From the NCBI GenBank assembly GCA_032622095.1, contig CP136067.1, positions 128,047,990-128,111,989 on the forward strand: a DNA stretch of 64,000 bases, in the 5' to 3' direction. Every line of letters starts with the position of its first letter. Position 1 is the stretch's first letter. This document shows positions 24,661 to 35,600 of the stretch, piece after piece. A model generated the notes under the pieces. It saw only the letters and a list, made by a program, of their open reading frames with translations, did not search any database and was not told the origin of the DNA. Origin of the DNA: Siphonodentalium dalli (Eukaryota > Mollusca > Scaphopoda > Gadilida > Siphonodentaliidae). The translations under genes and the position numbers were made by a program.

Positions 24661-25590
24661 AGCCACCCGACATTGGTGCATGCATGCCGTCGGCTGTCGA
24701 TATCGGCATATAGTCAATAGCCGAAACTTTTCCGACAAAGGTCTGTTCGTGGTCTTGATCATGGCATGCATGAAAATCTACTTAATAGCTACAGCACAGG
24801 CATAGATATGGAGTAAATAATTGTGGCATGATCCAGTTCGTGGTTACGTGAACTACTGAGCTCTATAGACTATAATTGGAAACAAAACTAACAGGACGAA
24901 AAGGATTGCAATTCTCTGTGAATTTCCGGTTAACCAAGAAGTGACAAACCAAATTTTTAAATGGTTATAAATGCCAGCAGAAAAATGGCAGTGGCTATTC
25001 GCCACCCGGGTGGCGAATAGTCATATTACATAGAAGTCGCTATTCGCCACCCGGGTATATATTTTCTTTATTTGCTCCACATATGGAGAGTATGGTGATC
25101 TCGAGCATCGGGAATAATGATTGTCAGTCCTTACACAAAACGCTGTGGGTTGGGTTGCAATATGAGAAGGGGGGGGTACATAACATTTTTTTTCTCTAAC
25201 ACTGGAACTTCAAATACGGCATACAAGCATATTTTAGCTCAAAATTATGTGATCTGTATGCAGGTGGAGATGGAGGGGGGATGGGGTGTTGCATAAATGA
25301 TTGAGGATTTTAGGGGGGTGGGGGAAGGGATACCGTTTTTTTGTCAAAAACTTGGTGTCAGATTATTTGTTGTGCATTATATGTAAGGATTTGTGTACTA
25401 CATTAGGCATTCATTTCATCGCAAGTTTTAGGTTTAGAAGTACATTTCGGACAAATATTTGTTATTGGAATTTGAGATGTGGGGTGGCAAATAAAATTAT
25501 TCTTAAATCTCGGACTTCAGTTAGATTTCTTCGTTTGTGCATTGGATTAGCCGATCCCTAAATCATAAACAATAATTTTCTAGAACTGGA
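24661..25590. other. unassigned; contains a strong palindrome
   Basis: Positions 24995-25019 read 'ctattcgccacccgggtggcgaatag', a perfect palindrome, and half of it repeats at 25043. The phrase 'attcgccacc' also links this to the poly-C repeats just before. Frame 25301-25561 has no recognisable domain. Confidence 0.5.
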
Positions 25591-25895
25591 AGTAGTATTA
25601 TGAGAGCCCACCCACCCCCCCATCCAGCCATGCACCCATAGTATCTTATGCGCCACAGGCGCCCATATAGAGGCTACTACCCACATAAATAAGTAGTATT
25701 ATGAGAGCCCACCCACCCCCCCCCCCCCCATCCCGCCACCCATAGTATCTTATGCGCCACAGGCGCCCATATAGAGGCTACTGCCCACATAAATAAGTAG
25801 TATTATGAGAGCCCACCCACCCCCCCCCCCCCCCCACCCATAGTATCTTATGCGCCACAGGCGCCCGTATAGAGGCTACTGCCCACATAAATAAG
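25591..25895 (+). repeat. three ~100-bp tandem copies
   Basis: Copies start at 25591, 25692 and 25796 with 'agtagtattatgagagccca', each with a poly-C run of different length and the palindromic 'tgcgccacaggcgc'. They are highly similar apart from the poly-C length. Confidence 0.9.
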
Positions 25896-26264
25896 TAGTA
25901 TTATTCAGCTTTGTCGGCGAATGACATGAAGTCGATTTGCAATTTTTGGATACTGACTATTTGCCGACATCCTATATAGCAAACGGCCACACCGACAGAA
26001 ATTAGGCCGATCGATGTCGACAGGTATATATATGCCTTCGTGATGACCACAGTCGGCATGGCGTCAGCTGCCAACCATTTGCCAACGTCGGCAAATGACA
26101 TCGAACCGACAGTGGTCGGCATGACGTTGACTGCCAACGTCATGGACGACGGCCACGCTGACGTCGGGTGGCTATCTGGGATACTTAGTAGTGATCACAA
26201 CTGTTGCAAATTTCATTCTGATCATGCAGACAACCTAACTGTTTGAGATAACTACATGTACCCG
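25896..26264. other. GTCGGC-rich spacer, no gene
   Basis: Repeated 'cgtcggcaaatgacatcga' and 'gtcggcatgacgttgactgc' words suggest another degenerate repeat. Short frames on both strands are not convincing. Confidence 0.45.
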
Positions 26265-26500
26265 GATCGACGGACAGACGAAAGTAAAGACGGATGAAAG
26301 GACGGATGAAAGGAAAGGACGGATGAAAGGAAAGAAGGATGAAAGGAAAGAAGGATGAAAGGAAAGAATGATGAAAGGAAAGAATGATGAAAGGAAAGAA
26401 GGAGGAAGGAAAGAATGAGGAAAGAAGCACGGTGGAAAATGCAGGTATAAAGTATACGGACATGCAGACAGACTGACGGACAGACGAACGAGGTCAATTA
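26265..26500 (+). repeat. purine-rich minisatellite (GGATGAAAGGAAAGAA)n
   Basis: Around ten copies of a ~14-16 bp purine unit (26290-26420) are flanked by 'gacggacagacgaaag' on the left and 'cagacagactgacggacag' on the right. This resembles the microsatellite part of the tandem-core elements. Confidence 0.9.
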
Positions 26501-27965
26501 ATCCAGTAGGCCAATATATATTATCAGATTATATATTCTATTTGATAAAGATTATATTCCATTGATACAACAATCAATTTATACATGTATTAGAAACATC
26601 AACGTATAGCGTTTAAATCGTTTTATGGTAACGGTAGTTAAAAGCTTTCCTAGTCAAGATAGCTGCACGTGTTTGTTTTTTTACAGCATACACGAAAATG
26701 GGGAAAGGCTGATGGATTAAATTAAAAATGATCATCAACACAATATAAATTGCGTGATGTCAACTTAAGTTATACATATATAAATTAAACATAGAGTGAT
26801 AATGATAGCGATAACGAAAGGTGTATTTGATTTAGAAGTCTTACGGCAGGCAAATATCCATCGTTTATTTCGTTGAACGAGCCCGTCAGTGGAACAATTC
26901 GGAGATAAATTACTCCTGTTTTGTTACGAACTGTACACTATTCATGAAGGAAACAACACGCCTTAATCGCCAAAAAAGGAACAATTTAAATATGCAAATT
27001 AGGTAATATTATGTAAATAATATATTAATATTAATTATATGCTAATGAGATATGTCGTATCTTCGTATCTTTTAGCGTTTTCGGTTCTTGATGGCTGTAT
27101 TTTACTAATTTACGTACCTGAAGATTATACGTACCACCCTACCATGTTATTGGTGTATGGAATTTTGTGGTGACAACCAGGTATATTGTTATTATATTAA
27201 TAGATACCCATATTGATATCAAATATTATACAATATATATTATATTTAACATAGTACGAATATGATAACGATTAAATAATAGAATATAACGCGATATTTG
27301 CATATATGTGTGGTGCACTATATACAGTATAGGCCAACCATACATGTACCTGTATGCCTGATCACAGTGATGAGGAGTGTCTGTTTTTTCGCAACTTTTC
27401 TCCCAGACTCATGGACCTATTACAACCAACTTTGATGTGGTGACTCGGAGTAACCAGGCGAATGTTATAACATGTTACTTGAAGAAAAAAAAATTTAAAT
27501 TTTGTTTATTTGTTTTTTAAAAAAATAAATTTTTAACAAAAAAAATCAATATTAATTAGTACGATATCATATTTAATTTAGTGAGGAACATGTCATTCGA
27601 CTTTTAGTCCCAAATAAGGTAAAGCATTTGGTAATGCTATAATATATCAACAATTTAAGGTCAGCAATAAAAGTCATATTTCTGTTGGTGCATGCTCGAT
27701 CGTGCACAGGGGCGATTATATAGAATAACTAACAGGGACAGCTGGTGAGCATCAGCCCAAATGTATTATCATATATAATTGGAAATTCGAACCGTCCATT
27801 TATTTTATTTTTTAACATCAATAATGTAATGGTCATCGGTTTTTTTTTCTCTCAAAATTTGGGGATGTGAACATTAAATTATACTACGCATTGGTGCTCC
27901 AATTGGAAAATTCCATCTGAAAGGGGTTGCATACTAAATTTCTTATATACCGTATACGGTATATG
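26501..27965. other. AT-rich, unassigned
   Basis: Very AT-rich with A- and T-runs around 27480-27560. Positions 27030-27130 match part of 4600-4690 in inverted orientation. No gene recognised. Confidence 0.5.
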
Positions 27966-27975
27966 CCTAATTAAC

Positions 27976-28283
27976 GCCGAAGGGGTCACTCTCACAAAAA
28001 AGTGCTGAAGGGTACACAGGATTTGAAAATGTGCTGAAAGGTTTGAAATGTCGTTCTAAATGGCGTTTAGTTTGGAATCTGCCATGATTTCTGTTAGATA
28101 ATTATACGTTCCAATAAACATTAAAATGAACTGAAATAAAACTGCTACTTGGGCTCCAAACTTTCAGAAACACAGTTCAAGTAACGATGTTAGTGGCGAT
28201 CACAAACCCTGTGTACCCTTCAGCACATTTTCAAATCCTGTGTACCCTTCAGCACTTTTTTTTGGTGAGCGTGACCCCTTCAG
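27976..28283. mobile_element. 308-bp MITE with 10-bp target duplication
   Basis: Terminal inverted repeats of ~65 bp (left 'ccgaaggggtcact...gtgctgaagggtacacagg', right the complement) are flanked by the perfect 10-bp direct repeat CCTAATTAAC (27966-27975 and 28284-28293). Duplication length suggests a Mutator-like or hAT-like transposase in trans; which one is not decided. No open frame. Confidence 0.85.
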
Positions 28284-28293
28284 CCTAATTAAC

Positions 28294-29689
28294 ATAAATG
28301 TATACATTTCTGCAATTAACATTACTAAAAAATAAACTATCCACTCTAACTTTAGAGCTCCAGTTGAAACATTTCAATCCAAAGAGGTGGCGCAAATTTC
28401 GATCTATAGTTGGAAATTTTGTAGGTCGAGATCAGTCAAAACTGGGACCCATTGGATGCAATATGAAATTCCGGACTAAAAGTATCTCATTTCAAGGTCA
28501 TATACCTATGTACACATATATTATATGTATTTGGTTCGTTTTCCACTCATAACAATTGTTCGTAATAAATACTTACCTATATACATACGTGCATGATGAT
28601 ATCTGCAAACTCCATTTAATCCACTTGAAAACAATTAAATTGAAAAATCACGATTTTTATCTGTGTTGGTCCGGGTACAGGACGTTTCGTACCGTGGTCG
28701 TTTAACACTTAACGCCAGTTCGAAACATGCATGCTCGCGGTATAATCTAATTATCTTATATAAGAGGATTAAGAAAACACATGATGTCACAGTTAATAAC
28801 CACCGGACGTTAATTGTTGTCTGTAATTGCAATATTGTTTCCCTGTATATAGTGTCAGGGCTAATAATCACAAGACGTTGTTGTCATTGCAATTTTTTTT
28901 ATCTCAACTTCATATCATGTCATCTTCTTAGATTTCCCCCGTGATATTATTTTGATGAAGGTGGCTATGCCCCTTTGATGGTAGCGTGACAATGCCGCGC
29001 CTTTTGTATAAAAATTCATATAGGAAATTATAAAAAACAGTGTGCCAAAACACATTTATAGGTACACTGAAAAATAGAGACATCAATATACTGACCCATT
29101 CCAATGGACTCGAATCACCTACATGAAAATATAGCCATATATATACAATGTATATTGGGACGCACATAATTCTCATTTTTGTTTGCGCCATATATGTATA
29201 CCAGTACGTACTAAAAATATTTGCCCCTGTCCATTATATTTATACTCAAATATACTTAGACTATTAAATAACAGTAAAACAATCGTGCCTTCAATTACTA
29301 ATAGGTCCTGGTATTCTATGAAAAAAAGTTATTTGTTACTCAAGGGAAATTCCCATTGGATTATCTGGTGCACGCACATACAAAACATATTTTATTTGGA
29401 ACAGTTGTGCATTTCCATAATAAAATATATATGTTCTCTCTGTATCACAAAATCAAGATGTGTTTTTTTCGAAATAATTGGGATGGGTCAGATGACACGG
29501 AATCGAGCAATATGACACACTAGCGAGCTTTACTAAAAACAGTTGACACATCTGAGCCAATAAGAGAAAAAAGAGCCGTGTTATCTGACACATTAACAAA
29601 CATTGTGATAAAATATGCTAAGTGTGTCAGAATATTATGTGCAAATAGGTCACATGACACACTTACGATGGTGGTGACACGGATTTTTT
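28294..29689. other. unassigned, AT-rich
   Basis: Overlapping short frames on both strands (28635-29191) share one AT-rich region and show no domain. 'gacac' words repeat around 29490-29680. No gene called. Confidence 0.45.
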
Positions 29690-31265
29690 TTTCAGTATAC
29701 AAGGGTAAACTTTATCTCCAAACCTCTTTAAAATGTTCATCGAGGATATCAAGAATATATTTGACAATTGTGAAGCCATCACTCTTCCAAATTACAAATG
29801 AAACCATCTGAATATTATGACTGAGGATTTGGCTCTGGTGTCGGAAAGCCATTTGGGCTTACATAGATGTCTTGACAAGCTTGATAAATATGCTTATCAG
29901 AACAAATTAAGACTTAGCGTGGAGAAAACTAAATGTGTTGTGTTCGAATCCGACTAACTATCCGGTATTCAATATAAATAGTAGTCAAATTGAATACGTT
30001 AAAGATTATACATATCTGGGAATAAAATTATCAGATGATGGGAAGTTTTCCAAAGCACACTGAAGAGGCTCTTTTTCAAAAAAGTCAGAAAGCTATGTAC
30101 TCAATTTTGAATGCACTCAGGGTAACAGAATTTCCTTCAGTAAATATCTTGTTGAAATTATTCGACCGATTGCTCAAACAAATCATAGTATACGGATGTT
30201 AAGTATGTGGATATGGGACGTCACGAAGTAGCCAGTATAGTTTGAGTTGCGATAAGTTACACACTATTTGTTGTTAGCATATATTGGGAGTAGCTATGTA
30301 CGCTCCAATCATGCAGTCAGATCAGAGATCGGTAGATATTCATGTTCCGTCGAAATACGCAGAATGGATAACTTTGGTGCGAAATTATCAAATGTATCTA
30401 AAACAAACTAATGGCATCAGCCGTCTCTGAACGTGATGAGGAATTTTAAGCCAAATGCAACTCTTTATTCAGGAAAATAAATGCATTGGTGTAAAAATAT
30501 ACAGGTTCCATTAAATAATCAAACAGTACCATTAGAAACCTCAAATATCAGCTTCAGGAAGAACATTGAAAGAATTCAAGAGATCTAAATTTGATGACTC
30601 TAAACGAGATGGCAATAACAATAAACTCAGAACATACAGATTATTTTAAAATGATTATGTCTCAGAGACTTACTTAATAAACAGAACATCTTTAAAAGAT
30701 AGGATTAAATTTGTTTTAAACTCTTGTGATCACAAACTCGCTATTGAAAAAGGTAGACATCAGCCTATAATTAAGGAAGGGAAGAGACTGCCTGAAATGC
30801 TGGACCGTTTCTGATATAGACGATGACTATCATTTCATTATGGAATGTCCACACTTTTGCGATCTCAGAAATGAACTTTTCCAAATTGTTGATAGATATC
30901 ACTGTCATTTTACAGTATGTAATACGATCAGAAATGTAATGTTATACCGAAAGATGATAACCCTGAAATAAGCAGCAAAATCAGCAACGTGATCCGGCGC
31001 TTCTTTGATAAGCGTTCTGAATGAATATTATGCTTGTCATCACGCAATAAAATACATGTAGCCAGACATGCCACTTTCACATGTAATTGTTAATTAATTA
31101 TTGTTTTATTATGAATTGAATTGTTAGCGCATTGCCTTTATTGATGTTTATGCATGTTTATATCGTATCGTTACAATTCATTCCGGCTTAATCTAGACAA
31201 TTTTCAAATGAATATGGACATTTCAGTTTCTCAGAATAATGCAAAATGAACTGTAAGCTACACAA
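29690..31265 (+). pseudogene. LINE (CR1/L2-like) reverse transcriptase relic, copy A
   Basis: Translated across frameshifts, this encodes the C-terminal half of a non-LTR reverse transcriptase. Recognisable parts are an 'NLSPNLFKMFIED'-like segment (~29710-29750), the catalytic-loop region where the YADD aspartates have decayed (29816: '.MTEDLALVSES'), then 'LDKLDKYA..NKLRLSVEKTK', and 'YLGIKLSDDGKFSKA' (~30010-30060). Near 30785-30890 lies the cysteine/histidine tail 'DYHFIMECPHF'. Several stops and frameshifts make it non-functional. The 3' end has (AAATA)n near 31255-31285. Its 3' half is duplicated at 61084-61975. Order and motifs are characteristic of CR1/L2-clade LINEs; the exact clade is inferred. 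Confidence 0.85.
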
Positions 31266-32046
31266 ATCTCAAATAAATAAATGAGTGATTTCTTCACATC
31301 GTGTGTTTAGGTTCTGGCAGCGGTAAGTCCTGTGTATCTGGGGACTGAACTATGCATGGGGCTTTTATCGAAAGTTGTACCTTATTTATGCTTTATGTGC
31401 CAGGATACTTTGTTACTCTCCGTAATAGCTGTATATTTATCCAAGGAAAATATAATTTGTGCCCCAGGACGCAATCTCGAAAACTTGGCTGCAACATATG
31501 GCCCGATATTAATCTTACTTCGCCTTACGTGGCACCATATCCGACAGAAACCTTCATCTATAACATAGATATATTAACACTTTACCCAACAAAACGGCCA
31601 AAAACGCCCAAATAAAGCTTCAACAGCCTAAAATATCTTCGGTCTGTCTCAATAACACCATACACATATGGATATCATTGGAACCGGTTCATTGACCACA
31701 TTGCGATGGTTACAGTTATGCCCTGTGCCAATGCATATATAAGATAATGCATTGGCCTAAAAAAAATTATAATATTTTTCTACATTCTTTGACAATTTTA
31801 TCATTTTTAATATGTGCTAAGCCAATGCATTCTCTTATATATGCGAGGCTACCTATGGTCGACTCGCATATATAAGAGAATGCATTGGCACAGGGCCGTT
31901 CTGTTGGGTAAATGTTTAACACATAACCCTTGTAAGATCGTATACGCATGGTCGTTTAGGGATAACAATATTGTCGTAACAGTACACCCGGTAACACTTT
32001 CCACCACCAGGAATTGTAGCAACACGATATTTATATATTCAATAAG
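30413..32046 (+). repeat. duplicon copy 1 (partner 61084-64000)
   Basis: From 'cagccgtctctgaacgtg' in the LINE, through its 3' end, into downstream flank ('ggcagcggtaagtcctgtg', 'cctcgaaaacttgg'-like, 'acggtcgtttagggataaca'-like), the sequence matches 61084 to the window end. The match is interrupted by the MITE at 31578-31915 here and by the element at 62106-63716 there. Shared flank beyond the LINE argues for segmental duplication rather than two LINE insertions. Confidence 0.85.
31578..31915. mobile_element. 338-bp MITE with TTAA target duplication
   Basis: The ends CACTTTACCCAACAAAACGG and CCGTTCTGTTGGGTAAATGT are inverted repeats. TTAA lies on each side (31574-31577 and 31916-31919). 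The duplicon partner at 63869-63872 has a single TTAA and no insert, which is an empty site. TTAA duplication points to a piggyBac- or Kolobok-type transposase. A palindrome shared with 922-998 and 48392-48440 sits inside (31821-31889). Confidence 0.88.
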
Positions 32047-32049
32047 ATG

Positions 32050-32602
32050 ATTAGGTTTCAATAATATTGATTTATGTCCAATTGTATTTGTAAATAACCA
32101 TGTACATATTATCTCTCTCCTCAAAAGGAGGCAATACAGAAAATATCCATGTGAGGCAAACTGAGAGTGATGTGAACCATTCTGGTAGGGTGATTAAATA
32201 GAAATGCAGATTAATCTTGCTCGAGATAGTATTTTTTACAAATACTACATCCAAATTGACAAAACACACCGTCATTATTATTTATTAATTAAATGCAGTG
32301 GCTCTCGATGGCGAAATCGCTTTCGTTAGTGTATAGCCGGTTGTTGCCTCCCGAATCGCGAAGTAAATATTTACAATTGAGCGTGGTTCCGACGATGTTT
32401 TCTATGCAGTGGTACTATCGATTTGCTTAATATTTTTGGCGATGTTAGTAGAATGCTTCATTCCCCCAGTTGGCATAGCGCCTGAATACTAACTTATCAG
32501 TTTCGTTCATCGGAACAAGTCCATAATATGTATTTAATCCAGATAGCGCTAAACGACTTTGCGATAACTCAACGAACGACAGTGTGTGATCGAGGCCTTA
32601 TT
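32050..32602. other. unassigned, no gene seen
   Basis: No repeat partner or coding feature recognised. It is downstream (on the minus strand) of the decayed fucosyltransferase end. Confidence 0.45.
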
Positions 32603-32690
32603 TTATTCGAGGTAAATTCATCCATGACAGAAATAATCGTAGAAATCATCTGACTATAGTACTCTCTGCTCTGTGAATTAAAGGCCCACT
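32603..32690 (-). pseudogene. relic of a second GT11 fucosyltransferase C-terminus
   Basis: On the minus strand this translates as 'SDDFYDYFCHG*IYLE*', which aligns with the C-terminus of the neighbouring gene, 'SEDMSDHFCPGWIGLE*'. Two tryptophan codons of the neighbour correspond to stops here (TGG to TGA and TGG to TAG). DNA similarity continues ~15 bp past the stop codon. This is therefore a decayed tandem paralogue of the gene at 33219-34069, of which only the last ~30 codons remain recognisable. Confidence 0.75.
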
Positions 32691-33218
32691 TAATTTTGAG
32701 TCACCGATTATGTTTTTAAAGTGACTTGATATACGGCTTTAATAACTATCTATGCCATAAAATATGATTAAAATAATATAAATTCATCACTATTTGAAAC
32801 ATCTGTGTCTCAGAAGATGCCCACAGATAAATAGAAAGCTGCTGAGATCATAGAATAACTTCCCCGTTTGGCTCCCAGAATGCAAAAGAATTCAAACTTT
32901 TTGAATGGAAGTGGAAGAACTCGCTTTAATATATAGAGTTATTCCCCCTAGATTGAAAATAATACTGCTTTTTACTGCAATCTAGATGACAAAACGCGTT
33001 GGCAACTCAACAAAAACATCTCCACAGTTTATTACACCGTATAAGTTGATAATACAATGTGTTGGAGCTGCTTCTAGCAAATGGTATATAATATGGCATA
33101 TATTTTATATAATGTAATCTGGGGGTTCGAAAACTAAGTGGACCTTTAAGTGTAAAGAAATTAAACTGCATTGGTTCTTCAAAGAAAGTCAACGTGTATT
33201 TGTGATCACGGCCTTGTT
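32691..33218. other. 3' flank of the fucosyltransferase gene
   Basis: AT-rich. On the minus strand this would hold the 3' untranslated region. No strong polyadenylation site was singled out, and the open frame at 33007-33237 overlaps the gene end in another frame and is a shadow. Confidence 0.45.
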
Positions 33219-34069
33219 TCATTCGAGGCCAATCCATCCAGGACAGAAATGGTCTGACATATCTTCCGACCAGCAGCGTCTGACACGAGTGCCTTCCGCT
33301 GCCGGGTGTTTATAATAAATGGTCAGGCCACCCGATAAGTACCTCCCCACCACCCAAACGTCCCCACACTCATGATCACGTGATCACACATCGTCAATAG
33401 AGCCAGATCGACGGGACCCGGGAAGTTCTCCTTTATGAAGGTCACGTTATTTAGCATTAAGTTCTTTGTTGTCCATTGTTTATCGTCAGTTGCTACGAGG
33501 AAAACAACACGTGTGAATTTTTTACGCATCAAACTGATGGCACGGATGAAATAATCTCTCGAAGGAACCTGAAATCCATTATTTCTTGCGCTGCTAGTGG
33601 CCTTATCTCCTCTCCTAACATGAATTCCAACAACTGTTAAACCTTTAACTCCATTCCGTTTGTTAGTGTTCCGATGTTTGTACATGTATTCCTCCGCCCG
33701 CTGACGGATCTTAGACTTGAATACAAACTGTCGTCTGATTTCTTTCTCAGCGTTAATGAAATATTTCCATGACTGAAGCCCTGAGTAAATTTCATAGCTT
33801 CCATTATTCTGTATCGTCTCCAGGTTCTCACTATATCCACACGGTGTTGTTTCTTTTATTTGTTTGTAGCGAGGACATAGTCGCTGACCTTGTTTCTCTG
33901 CCTCGATACTCTCAAACACATTGAATAAAACAAAACTTGGCGGTAGTGCGACTTTAAAATTATTTGCTTTAGCAATTCCATACATCGAAGCATATTGAAA
34001 CATATTGTTACCGAGATGCCCGGAAGGGTTAATGCAGAGGAAATTCCGCGTGACGACATGATCATACAT
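33219..34069 (-). CDS. GT11-family galactoside alpha-1,2-fucosyltransferase-like, one frameshift
   Basis: This family transfers fucose from GDP-fucose to terminal galactose in the Golgi. The first 242 codons read through without interruption. Residues 16-30 hold the family start 'GHLGNNMFQYAS', 96-104 'SGLQSWKYF', 148-155 the GDP-fucose-binding 'GIHVRRGD', 190-199 'FLVATDDKQW', and 221-241 the conserved 'DLALLTMCDH' and 'VGTFGWW' blocks. The frame then breaks at a run of C on the plus strand (about 33343-33349). One base shifted, it continues as 'YLSGGLTIYYKHP' and ends 'FCPGWIGLE' with a stop at 33219-33221. The total of 851 nt is one short of 284 codons. There is no N-terminal membrane anchor. 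A TAA lies in frame directly before the ATG, so the anchor must sit on an upstream exon or be lost. A homopolymer sequencing error or a young pseudogene are both possible. A decayed paralogue lies downstream. Confidence 0.88.
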
Positions 34070-34140
34070 TTATATCACCTGTGTACGATTTGGTGTTATG
34101 TTATAAACCAGATCCGGCGTTAAACTCCAAGCCATGGCCG

Positions 34141-34985
34141 CAGGGATGTGGCTAGAGGGGGGGTGTGGGGGGGTGTCTCATCCCCCAGCAGAGAGCTATA
34201 TTTTCAATAGTTGGAAATTTCATACCTGCCACAACGAAATTTCACACCAACAATAGGTTGAAAATGTTCTTGTAGAAGTTGTAGTTTGATTATAAAACAA
34301 TTTATTGGGGGGAATTTATTGTTTTTCGACCAATATTTGCATATGTTCCTATTTTTGGTCAAAAATTTGGACAGAAATGGTCATCAGTTGGAAATTTTCC
34401 AACCTTAGGGGGGTGACAGGTTGGAAATTTCCAACACTTGGAAAGCTTGTGTCCTGGTCCCTCCCCCGTGGCCAGTCAAAAACTTCTAGTTAATTTAAGA
34501 AAACAATATTGTCATACAATTGGTCAACATTGTCATTGGAATTGTCATCAGTTGGAAATTTTCCAACCTAAGTGGGGGTGTAGGGTTTGAAATTTCCAAC
34601 AGTAGGAAGGCTTGAGGCTAGTCTAGATGTTAGGATTTTGCGATTTTCTTGTTCAGATTTCAAAATTTTCGCACACCGGGCCGAACCATGGTCGGCCCGG
34701 TGTGTCATTGTCCCATCCACATGGCCAATACAAAACTGCTAATTAGTTTAGCAAAACAATATTTTACTACATTTGGTCAAACTTGTAGACATAAATGGTC
34801 ATCAGTTGAAGAATTTTCCAACCTGAGGGGGAGCATGAGGTTTGAAATTTCTTACACTATAGGAAAGCTTCAGTTGAGGCCAGTCTAGATGCTAGGATTT
34901 GCGATTTTCTTGTATAGTTTTAAAAAATTTCTCACACCGGGCCAAACAACCATGGTCGGCCCGGTGTTTCCTGGTCTGTTGTCGG
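34141..34985 (+). mobile_element. CAGGGATGTGG-type (hAT-like) repeat
   Basis: Begins CAGGGATGTGGCTAGAGGG, like 4981. It contains two successive related ~300-bp blocks (34381-34640 and 34641-34980). Each block has 'catcagttg' plus 'ttttccaacct', and each is followed by a GC-rich palindrome around 'caccgggcc...ggcccggtg' (34672-34705 and 34933-34965). The first block matches 1-245 in reverse. The right terminal repeat was not identified. Confidence 0.65.
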
Positions 34986-35365
34986 TAGCTGTGTGCATTT
35001 GTCTGGAATTAGATCACTAGTTTTTTTTAATGTTCTCGTATGTATGTGTATGTATGTATGTAATTGTGTATGTGTGTTTATATGTATGTATATGCGTATA
35101 TATGTATGCATATGTGTAGTTAAGTATGTAAGTTAGGGCCATCCTGTATGTGCGCCCGTGTTGTTTGTAACTGCACGTGGACGTTTAGTCTGCGAGACTA
35201 CACAGGTGTTCTGTTTGTGTTGTATCCATTTGTTAAAAAGTTTATGTGCTTTTCATGTCAATTCTCTTTTGTCAAACAATGTATGCATATATATATGTAA
35301 CCTGTAATTATGTTATTACTGCTCTCCGAAATTGGAGGAAATAAAGGTATATATATATATAATGT
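34986..35365 (+). mobile_element. LINE 3' untranslated end with (TA)n tail
   Basis: A (TGTATG)n-rich stretch (35035-35130) leads into 'gctctccgaaattggaggaa' then 'ataaag' and a (TA)n tail (35347-35361). This is the usual shape of CR1/L2-like 3' ends. No coding part is retained on this strand. Confidence 0.55.
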
Positions 35366-35393
35366 GTCGTATTAATATACATAGCCGGCGATA

Positions 35394-35600
35394 TCAATGT
35401 TTGTCTTTTGTATTCACATATATATATATAACATTTAGTCTTTCAGTGAATTCTTTCGGCAGTGGGCGGTTTCTAAGTAAATCAAACTTTTTACACTTAA
35501 ACAAGTAGTAGAATTCATCGCCAACTCTTGACGAAGAGCATAGCGTGCAAATGCGATCTTCGAGATCAATGTCTAATCTACCCACCTCAACTGACTTTGA
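35394..35600 (-). pseudogene. LINE reverse transcriptase C-terminal fragment
   Basis: A 63-codon minus-strand frame reads 'DLEDRICTLCSSSRVGDEF' then 'YYLFKCKKFDLLR'. This is the cysteine-rich C-terminal domain typical of CR1/L2-like LINE proteins (C..C, then EFHYL..C). It is a 5'-truncated or decayed fragment unrelated in sequence to copy A's corresponding tail. It faces the plus-strand LINE tail just to its left. Confidence 0.7.

Noticed and set aside
26185..26497. Phe/Ser-rich minus-strand frames of 81-92 codons
   Set aside because: Translation of the purine-rich minisatellite; low complexity only.
28635..28944. Overlapping 78- and 93-codon frames on opposite strands
   Set aside because: Mutually overlapping AT-rich frames without domain signatures.
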